Source: a virus | Virus record (IMG/VR): IMGVR_UViG_3300023176_000660 | Coordinates: 1 to 20,177 of that record | Length of the DNA stretch: 20,177 nt | Strand: one strand, 5' to 3' | Shown: positions 5,426 through 13,200 of the stretch, piece by piece | Position numbering within the stretch: the stretch's first letter is position 1 | Layout: every line of letters starts with the position of its first letter | The notes under the pieces: model-generated | Database searches by the model: none | Seen by the model: only the letters and a program-made list of their open reading frames with translations | Told to the model about the DNA's origin: nothing | Program-made: the position numbers and the translations under genes

Positions 5426-7212
5426 TGGCTACTGCTTATCCAAATACAGGCCCTTTTAAACGTGGATCCAAAGGACAGGATGTTAAACTCATACAGAGTC
5501 AATTAAAACTATATTATGCTATAAGAAGTTTAGATCTCCCTGCTAATATAGCAGTTCTACCTCAAGATGATGATCAACCTGGTTATGGAATTTATGGACC
5601 TGCAACTGAAAAAGCGGTTAGAACATTTCAAGAAACAGCTCAGATAAAAGTAGATGGTCTAGTAGGCCCTAATACATGGAAAGTTTTATTTGCAGAACCA
5701 ACAGAAGAAGTTGTACCGGAAGAAGAACCTGTACAAGAAGAAAAAACCGAAGTTACTTATAAAGAGTATATCGTACTTAAAGGAACTATTGCTGATGATT
5801 TTGGAGATCCTATAGGAGGAGTAAAAATACAATACTCAGGACAGGAAAAAGGTCCAGATGGAAAATACGTAGAAGAACCTATAACAACTACAGATACGAC
5901 AGAAATACCAACTCCTGTAGATACTGTAACTACACCTAAATTAGTACTGATTGCTGGTAAGACTATAGACGACCCTAAGAAGACTAAAGAAGAACCTCCT
6001 GAAGGCTCTTCTCTTATCGACGTATTTACTGCCAATCCTGCAGATGGAGCATTCGGAGAATTTCAGTTATTTATACCACTATCTCAATTTGACCTCGATA
6101 CAGGTAAACTCAGTATAATACCCCAAGATAAAGGAGCAGATACGAAAGTATCTACAAAAACTATTGATAAAATTAGTACAGCTAATCCATTAGTATATGT
6201 AACCGAGGACGTAGTAATACCTAAAAAGGTACTCAAACTATACACAGATGAAGAAGTACCTAAACAAGGTTTAGCTATTTCAAATCAAAGTACTGCTTAT
6301 GATTTAGGTACTATTAGGTTATCTGCTTTATTACGCGGTCTAAAAGAAATACAACGGTATGCAACTGACCAAATCAACGAGTATACAGGTAAATTTAATG
6401 AAGTTAAAGGTAAATTAAAATTACCCCCTCAAATAGAATTAAAGAAAAGGTTAAATCAAGTTATTGAGGAGGTTAAAGAAAATCTACAACCTATCGTTTT
6501 AGAACTCCTGCAGGAATTTGGACCCCAGATCCTCCAGCTGGTAATGTCAAATGCAGATAAAAATATTATTGAAGCAAATAAAACATGTCCAGATGAAGAA
6601 AAAATTAAAGAAATTATAGCACGTAGAAACAGATTAATTAGAGCACTAAACAGCCTATACAGTCTAGTCCAAATAGGACTACTCTCATCCGCTGGCTTAT
6701 CTGCCGCTATACAAGCAGCTAAGATAGGGTTAGCTGTTTATAACGCAAACCCATTTCCAACACCACCTGCCGTAAATTCCGCTAAAGAGTCCATTATTTT
6801 AAGGTTAAATCTATATGGATTAGTTGCAGACGGTCTCACTACAACTTTTGCAATCCTAGGTTATATTCTTGGCTTGATATTAGACAATCTAAACTCTTTA
6901 GATAATTTAATACTGGGATGTAGTAAAGATCAAGAAATACCATTCGAAGCTATTAACGAAGAATTAAATAATTTAACAGATCCTCAATTAACACAGGAGG
7001 TACAACGTGGAGAAATAGGTTATAAAGGTTTTACTCTAAAAGTACAATTAACAGGTAAGGATGTAAGCGGATACCAGAGTAGAATAGGTATAGCTTATGA
7101 TAGATCAGGAGTAGCAGTATTAACAACTCCACCCTCATTCACCTCAGTACCCGATCTACTATTAAAACAATTACAAGTAAGAATAGATGAAGAAAATCTA
7201 AAAGCAAACTAA
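5425..7212 (+). CDS. Peptidoglycan-binding multidomain tail protein
   Basis: The 595-residue protein starts with a peptidoglycan-binding domain of the PG_binding_1 type (about 11-90): RGSKGQDVKLIQSQL, then YGIYGPATEKAVRTFQ and DGLVGPNTWKVLF. A Glu/Pro-rich linker (91-112) leads to a beta domain with carboxypeptidase-regulatory-like character (KGTIADDFGDPIGGVKI, from about 118). The second half is helical. It has a charged stretch (about 330-400) and two hydrophobic segments, near 405-440 and 464-490 (the latter containing TTFAILGYILGLIL), that could contact or cross a membrane. The start overlaps the spike stop by one base (TAATG), so the two are coupled. The context suggests a baseplate hub or spike-associated protein that binds the cell wall during entry. 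No catalytic domain is seen, and the exact role is inferred. Confidence 0.72.
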   Translation: MATAYPNTGPFKRGSKGQDVKLIQSQLKLYYAIRSLDLPANIAVLPQDDDQPGYGIYGPATEKAVRTFQETAQIKVDGLVGPNTWKVLFAEPTEEVVPEEEPVQEEKTEVTYKEYIVLKGTIADDFGDPIGGVKIQYSGQEKGPDGKYVEEPITTTDTTEIPTPVDTVTTPKLVLIAGKTIDDPKKTKEEPPEGSSLIDVFTANPADGAFGEFQLFIPLSQFDLDTGKLSIIPQDKGADTKVSTKTIDKISTANPLVYVTEDVVIPKKVLKLYTDEEVPKQGLAISNQSTAYDLGTIRLSALLRGLKEIQRYATDQINEYTGKFNEVKGKLKLPPQIELKKRLNQVIEEVKENLQPIVLELLQEFGPQILQLVMSNADKNIIEANKTCPDEEKIKEIIARRNRLIRALNSLYSLVQIGLLSSAGLSAAIQAAKIGLAVYNANPFPTPPAVNSAKESIILRLNLYGLVADGLTTTFAILGYILGLILDNLNSLDNLILGCSKDQEIPFEAINEELNNLTDPQLTQEVQRGEIGYKGFTLKVQLTGKDVSGYQSRIGIAYDRSGVAVLTTPPSFTSVPDLLLKQLQVRIDEENLKAN

Positions 7213-7216
7213 GAAA

Positions 7217-7228
7217 TATTTATAAATA
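7217..7228 (+). promoter_or_regulatory. AT-rich start-proximal box containing TATAAATA
   Basis: TATTTATAAATA occupies the 12 bases immediately before the ATG at 7229. It includes the exact T4 late-promoter core TATAAATA at 7221-7228. If it acts as a -10 element, the transcript would start at or inside the start codon. Its role is inferred. Confidence 0.4.
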
Positions 7229-7603
7229 ATGAAATCAGACGCTCTAAAGAAATTAATTAAAGAAGCTGTTAAAGAAGCTATCCAAGAGGAACTAAAGGAA
7301 ATTCTTCTAGAGGCAGTTCGTGCACCTAAACAAGTTGTAACGGAGAATGTTCAACCGGCAGCAAGACCGGCAGCAGCTCCAACCCAAACAGGACCTTCTG
7401 TAAGAGAGAAGTACTCTTCTCTATTAGATGGAATGGCCCAATCAAGAAACGGAAATTTAAACATGACTTCCACCGACGCTCAAGGCTTTGGAGCCGGACC
7501 AGCTTACCAGCCCCCGGCATCAGCTAACACAGCCGGTGAAGGATCTGCATTACCTCCAGGGGAAGTATCTCTTGACCAGGTAATGGGAATGATAAAAAAA
7601 TAA
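7229..7603 (+). CDS. Small protein with amphipathic helix and Ala/Pro-rich middle, probable virion or assembly protein
   Basis: The 124-residue protein has a strongly amphipathic Lys/Glu helix at residues 5-31 (LKKLIKEAVKEAIQEELKEI), then a disordered Ala/Pro/Gln linker (about 32-58). A Gly/Ala/Pro-rich tail follows, and the protein closes with a short helix, SLDQVMGMIKK. It has no cysteines, no signal peptide and no known domain. It sits 6 bases before the gp25 gene, inside the baseplate cluster, so a structural, scaffold or adaptor role is likely. I do not recognise the family. Helix-linker-helix proteins of this kind could tether two virion parts, but that is speculation. Confidence 0.65.
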   Translation: MKSDALKKLIKEAVKEAIQEELKEILLEAVRAPKQVVTENVQPAARPAAAPTQTGPSVREKYSSLLDGMAQSRNGNLNMTSTDAQGFGAGPAYQPPASANTAGEGSALPPGEVSLDQVMGMIKK

Positions 7604-7608
7604 AATAG

Positions 7609-8013
7609 ATGGCAATCAGAGTAGCAAATAAGACTCTAGCAGATATTCAACCTAGAACTGCAGTAGGTATTAAATTGCCCTTCTCAGGAGAAGCTGTATT
7701 TAACAGTACCTACACTACTGGTGAGCAGATTAAATATAACATTGAAAACTTCTTTAGCACTACTCCTGGAGAACGCTTTATGAATCCTACTTTCGGAGGA
7801 GGTTTAAAGGATGTTATTTTTGAAAATCTAGATGATGAATCTTTTGATCTCGCTCAACAGAGATTACAAAGTGATCTTGCTACGTATTTCCCGAATGTAG
7901 AAATAGTAGAATTACAAGTATACTCAAACGAAGATAGTAACCAGTTATTAGTTAAATTAACTTATAGAGTTAAAAATCTACAAGTAGAAGATACACTTAC
8001 TATAATTATATAA
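7609..8013 (+). CDS. 25: Baseplate wedge protein gp25
   Basis: The 134-residue protein matches the gp25/GPW family of baseplate wedge proteins in length and motifs. Gp25 is a small core wedge component at the sheath-baseplate junction, where the tail sheath starts. The family signature appears as TTPGERFMNPTFGGGLKDVI (51-70), which includes the conserved PGER and P-FG. It is preceded by GEQIKYNIENFF and followed by an amphipathic helix (FDLAQQRLQSDLATYFPNVE) and closing strands (LLVKLTYRV, DTLTIII). The T4 protein is 132 residues, so this one is full length. It lies 5 bases after the preceding gene and 7 before the gp6-like gene, so all are probably on one transcript. The leader is A-rich without Shine-Dalgarno. 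Confidence 0.9.
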   Translation: MAIRVANKTLADIQPRTAVGIKLPFSGEAVFNSTYTTGEQIKYNIENFFSTTPGERFMNPTFGGGLKDVIFENLDDESFDLAQQRLQSDLATYFPNVEIVELQVYSNEDSNQLLVKLTYRVKNLQVEDTLTIII

Positions 8014-8020
8014 ACCTTAT

Positions 8021-9859
8021 ATGGCAGTTCAAAGAAATATAAATTACCTAAACAGAGATTTTAACAGCTTAAGAGAGAGGTTAATAGAATTCTCCAAAAC
8101 ATACTTCCCAGATACCTACAACGACTTTACACCATCTTCAACTGGAATGTTGTTTATGGAAATGGCTGCTTATGTAGGTGATATAATGTCTTTTTATATT
8201 GATAATCAAGCTCAAGAAACTTTTATTCAATATGCAAGACAGACTAACAATCTTTATGAATTAGCCTACTTACTAGGTTATAAACCTAAAGTTACATCTG
8301 CTGCAATAACAACGGTTGAATTTTACCAAGAACTTCCCGCAGTAGCAGGTCAACCGGATTGGAACTATACTATAACGATTCCACAAGGTTTTAAAGTAGG
8401 AAATCCTTCAGACTCTTCTATTAGTTTCATTACTCAAGACACATTAAATTTTGCAGTGTCTAGTAGTGAAAATCCAACTACAACCTCTATATATGAAATT
8501 ACAGGAGGTAATGTCGAGAGTTATTTATTAAAAAAATCCGTACAGGTTATATCTGCTAGAACAAAAACAAAGACTTTCACATTCGGAACCCCAGAATCTT
8601 TTAGTACAGTAGATATTGAAGATGCCGATATTATCGGAATTGAGTCTATTGTAGACAGTGAAGGAAATATTTGGTACGAAGTAGATTATCTAGGTCAAGA
8701 TGTAATTTTTGATAGTATAAGAAATACTAACCCAAATACTCCTACCGAAGATTCCGAAGTACCCTACCTACTTCAAACAAAACAAGTACCTAACAGATTT
8801 ACAACTAGATTCTTAAACGAAACAACTTTACAGTTGCAATTTGGCGCAGGTACTTCTGAAAATGCAGATGGAGAAATTACTCCAAACCCCAACAACGTAG
8901 GGTTAGGTTTACCCTCAGAACAAGATAAACTCACAACAGCTTTCTCGCCTACAAATTTTATCTTTACTAATACCTACGGAACTGCCCCTTCAAACACCAC
9001 ACTGACCGTTACCTACCTTGTAGGAGGAGGTATAGATTCTAACGTACCTGAAAATACATTAACAACATTAAAATCCAATACTGCAGTTTTTAATAATGCA
9101 GGAATAGATCCAGTCATCTCCCAAACTATTTTTGATAGCCTATCTGTAAATAACCCAGAAGCAGCAACCGGCGGTAGGGATGGAGATAATATTACTGAGA
9201 TAAGACAGAACTCACTATCAACATTTCAAAACCAGTTAAGAACAGTTACTGTAGATGATTACCTGCTCAGAGCTCTAAGTCTACCATCCAGGTACGGTAC
9301 CATCGCTAAAGCCTACGTTACAAAGCAAAGCTTAAACGATGTACTACCCGGTGAAGTACCTTCAACTTTAGATCTTTACGTACTATCCTACAATTTAGGT
9401 AAGAGCCTTGTTACTGCAAGCGATGCACTAAAGAAAAATCTAAGAACTTACCTATCTCAGTATAGAATGGTTGGAGATAGTGTCGGTATAAAAGATGCAT
9501 ACGTAGTTAATATAAAGGTTAACTTTGAGATTATTACTTACCCTAATACGAACAGCAGTCAAGTATTAGCCGCATGTATTGAAAGATTACAAGATTATTT
9601 TGATATCGATGACTGGCAAATAAATGAACCTATATTGCTTAATGAATTGTATATTGAATTAGATAAGATTGAAGGAGTACAGACGGTTAAAAACATAGAT
9701 ATTATAAATAAAACTGGCATTTCAGCAGGATATAGTACATATTCATATGATATAAAAGGAGCAACTAAGGATGATATAATTTACCCATCTTTAGACCCTA
9801 TGATTTTTGAAATCAAATACCCGAATAGTGATATAACCGGGAAAGTAGTTTCCAGGTAA
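8021..9859 (+). CDS. 6: Baseplate wedge protein gp6-like
   Basis: The 612-residue protein resembles T4-superfamily gp6 (660 residues in T4), the wedge subunit that forms the inner ring of the baseplate and belongs to the wider baseplate J-like group. The N-terminus carries the characteristic NYLNRDFNSLRERLIEF, followed by STGMLFMEMAAYVGDIMSFY and YELAYLLGYKP (about 8-90). The middle is beta-rich. A J-like core lies around 375-440, with GRDGDNITEIRQNSL followed by TVDDYLLRALSLPSRYGTIA. The C-terminal domain (about 490-612) has two short alpha/beta units. It directly follows gp25, the usual partner in the wedge. ATG 8021 lies 7 bases after the gp25 stop. Confidence 0.87.
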   Translation: MAVQRNINYLNRDFNSLRERLIEFSKTYFPDTYNDFTPSSTGMLFMEMAAYVGDIMSFYIDNQAQETFIQYARQTNNLYELAYLLGYKPKVTSAAITTVEFYQELPAVAGQPDWNYTITIPQGFKVGNPSDSSISFITQDTLNFAVSSSENPTTTSIYEITGGNVESYLLKKSVQVISARTKTKTFTFGTPESFSTVDIEDADIIGIESIVDSEGNIWYEVDYLGQDVIFDSIRNTNPNTPTEDSEVPYLLQTKQVPNRFTTRFLNETTLQLQFGAGTSENADGEITPNPNNVGLGLPSEQDKLTTAFSPTNFIFTNTYGTAPSNTTLTVTYLVGGGIDSNVPENTLTTLKSNTAVFNNAGIDPVISQTIFDSLSVNNPEAATGGRDGDNITEIRQNSLSTFQNQLRTVTVDDYLLRALSLPSRYGTIAKAYVTKQSLNDVLPGEVPSTLDLYVLSYNLGKSLVTASDALKKNLRTYLSQYRMVGDSVGIKDAYVVNIKVNFEIITYPNTNSSQVLAACIERLQDYFDIDDWQINEPILLNELYIELDKIEGVQTVKNIDIINKTGISAGYSTYSYDIKGATKDDIIYPSLDPMIFEIKYPNSDITGKVVSR

Positions 9860-9860
9860 T

Positions 9861-9875
9861 ATTCTATTTATAAAA
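9861..9875 (+). promoter_or_regulatory. Candidate late promoter, second copy of 15-mer ATTCTATTTATAAAA
   Basis: This 15-mer is identical to the copy at 3753-3767. It occurs in the short gap between the gp6-like gene and the coiled-coil gene and ends 11 bases before the ATG at 9887. Identity and spacing to the start codon make chance unlikely. A gp55-dependent late promoter is the inferred function. Confidence 0.5.
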
Positions 9876-9886
9876 TATATATCTTA

Positions 9887-10243
9887 ATGGCTGAAAAAAT
9901 TACATTAAATAAGACCGTTTATAATAAACAAGCTTTTGATAATACTATTAACACCAGTTTTGAAGAAGTAGTAACACCGCCTACAGAAACACAGCAAACA
10001 ATAACTGTTTCAGAATTTTTTGATAATTACCAGCAGATATTTTACAACATCCCAGCAGAAGGAGGTTCAAACAGCCATGCTTACTTAGCAGAAACAAGTG
10101 GACAGTATGCAGGTATAGATCAACTACAATCTATCGTTGAACCCTTAATACAAGAGATAGATAATTTAAGAGCAGCAAATCTAGAGCTAGAGAAAAGACT
10201 TGCAGAATTAACAAATACTAATACACAACAAACAACTGTATAA
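9887..10243 (+). CDS. Small coiled-coil structural protein
   Basis: The 118-residue protein has a polar, Thr-rich N-terminal half, then a segment FFDNYQQIFYNIPAEGG (about 44-60). The C-terminal helix (about 84-110) shows clear heptads (IDNLRAANLELEKRLAEL) and should form a parallel coiled coil. The last ten residues are Thr/Gln-rich. Its final stop overlaps the first base of the giant gene (TAATG), so the two are translationally coupled and probably act together in the baseplate or tail periphery. It has its own candidate promoter. The family is not recognised. Confidence 0.68.
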   Translation: MAEKITLNKTVYNKQAFDNTINTSFEEVVTPPTETQQTITVSEFFDNYQQIFYNIPAEGGSNSHAYLAETSGQYAGIDQLQSIVEPLIQEIDNLRAANLELEKRLAELTNTNTQQTTV

Positions 10244-13200
10244 TGAGTACTATAGTAACTATAAGTGAAGCAGAAGTAAATAGCTTAATTGAAGTTGATT
10301 TAGATCAAATTGATTCTTCCCTTATAGTAAATACAGGTGAAGAAGCTGAATTTGATACAACTCAAGATACAATAGAGTTATTTAGCCTAGATTCTAACAA
10401 AAATATTACTGCTACCAATTATAACTATGTTAACTGGAGAACCAATAATGATTCTTCTAAAGGTAGTACAACAGCGCTATCCAATATAGAGCTTAATCCC
10501 GAAGAAGATGGTAGTAATTTAGGACTTTATAACGGGTTCGGATATATCATATACCAGTTTGTAAATAATAAACTTAGCTCAAATAGTCAAAACGTACTTT
10601 ACATAGATACAATCTCCTCCGATCGTACAGAATTAATACTTAAAAGTAATACTATTTCTGGAATTGAACTACAAAACGGTACACAACTACTCCGTACCGA
10701 GATTCAGCAAAATGAAGATTATTTTAAGGAATTTTATATAGCATTTGAAGATGGTAATAAAGAGATTGCTACTAATATTCAATATGAAGAAACTAACGAA
10801 ACATCTCCAAGAGTTTTAATAAAGCTCTATAGACCTCTTCCAGACGAATATGATATAAAAAGTACACTTTGGATACAAACCCTAAAAGCAGATCCAGTTG
10901 CTTATAGAGTAGATTTTGAAACTACCTTTGATGAAGAAACACTACTAACGCCTTTAAGAAGTCCCAATTTTGACGCATTTAAAAACACAGAAGAGCGAGG
11001 AAAAGTTACAATTTATAAATCTTATAACGATCTAAAGCAGACAAACTTAACCAGCTCTCTAAGTCAAATAGACTACTTACTAAATAAAAATCAAGCTCAA
11101 CTCAGTACTGATTATACAAGCTTCTCTAATTTTGTACATTTTTCTTCTGCAAAAAAGAGATTAGAGAATTTTTACTACAAAGCCAGTCAAATAGAATCCT
11201 ATCAGAATTTAATTGATAACTTACTGACTTCTCCGAGTACTAATTATAGATCTGGAAGTGTTCAAATATACCAAAACTCTATTGACACAATAATCAAAGA
11301 GTTTGACGAGTATGACTATTTCTTATACTACGACTCAGGATCAAAATCTTGGCCTAAAACAAACTCAACTAGACCTTACACCTTAGCTTCTACAGGATCT
11401 GCTGCGGTAACAACATGGTATGGATCAGATTTAGAATCTTCTGGGAATTACGGAGGTGAAATACTTTCTGCATCCCTATATGATAATACCAACAAAGATA
11501 ATTTAATATTCTCCATACCCAGCCAACTACGAGATAATTCCGATAATTCAAAATACCTAACCTACGTAGAGATGATCGGACAAGTACTAGATGAACTCTT
11601 TTTATATACTAAAAATATATCAAGTAAGTATAGCGGTGATAATAGGTTGAATTACGGATCTTCTAAAGATTTAATCGCAGATATACTTAGATCGTTAGGT
11701 TTAAAATTGTATGAGAATAATTTCTCTTCTGCTGACTTATTCTCTGGACTTTTAGGATTAACACCTTCAGGATCTATATTACTCCTACCGGATATAACAA
11801 CTTCCTTCCCAGTTACAGGTTCAGGAATTGAATATATTGAAACTATAGTAAGTGCTTCTAACGACACTGTTACATTAGATGATTTAAATAAATCAGTTTA
11901 TAAGAGACTTTACCATAACCTACCAGCTTTAATTAAAAAGAAAGGAACTTTAGCAGGTTTAAGACTCTTAATTAATACCTACGGAATTCCAGATACTATC
12001 TTAAGAATTTCTGAATTTGGAGGTAAAGATAAAGATAATTCTAATGATTGGGACTACTGGCAAAGAAAATATAATTTAAAAGCTGACCTTAATGGAACAG
12101 ATCAAGTTATTAGAGCTTTCTGGTCTTTAGATTCTGATTGGAATAGTCCGGATGATGTACCAGGTACAGTTTCATTTAGATTTAAAGCAGAAGAAGTAAC
12201 TGCCGATACAGCACCTACTAACGCTTCTCAATCTGTATGGTCTGTAGCAGAAGCTATAGGAGGTACAACCTATATGAATACGGTCTTAACTTACACCGGT
12301 TCTGCTGGTACTTCCGGATCATATTCAGGATCAGTAGTTGATCCATATTACCAGTACGCTACCTTAACTTTCTTTCCAGACTATGCCGATACTACTCAAT
12401 CAGCAAGCATTTACCTACCGTTCCACGACGGAGGATGGTGGTCTGTTATGGTTAATAGATCTGCTAGCATTTATAACATTTATGCTAAGAATAGCATCTA
12501 CAACGGAGATACAGGAACTGAGATAGGATTTCAAGCTTCAGCTTCTTTAGACGCTTCAACCACTCACTGGACTGACCTTACCAATAGAAGATCCTTCTTT
12601 GGGAACTCAATGGATACTTATAGTAAGTTCTCCGGATCAGTTCAAGAATTAAGATATTACACTACTCCATTATCAGAGTCTGTTTTTGACGACTTTGTAA
12701 TGAACCCTAATTCAATTGAAGGTAATTCAATTAACTCTAGTGCAGATGAACTAGCATTTAGAGCAGCATTAGGAGGGGAGTTGTATACAGGTTCACTATC
12801 AATACATCCTAAATCTGCAGGAGCTAATCCAACAGCCTCTTTTGGATTCGGATTAGATAATACATTCCAGATAACAGCCTCTTTTAGTTCCAATACAGAA
12901 GTTCAATTCTTAGATCAACCAGCTGTAGGTATTAAGAATAGAATCTCAGATAAGATAAGATTGGATGATAATAACGCTTACGGAACTGTTCTATCCAATC
13001 AGAGAAGCTTAATACAAAACACCCCAGCAACTAAAAAATATACCAGGGATACAAACTATCTAGAAGTAGGTTTCTCTCCTCAAAATGAAATAAACGATGA
13101 TATTATAAACCAAATTGGATATTTTAATATCGGAGATTATATTGGAGATCCAAGACAGATCTCTTCTAGCAGCTATACATATGCAGATTTAGAAGCTCTT

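Noticed and set aside
12657-12893. - strand open frame inside the giant gene, and similar ones at 5218-5502, 5757-6035, 11652-11867 and 14850-15041
   Set aside because: These are chance antisense frames in long coding genes; none has a recognisable domain or start context.
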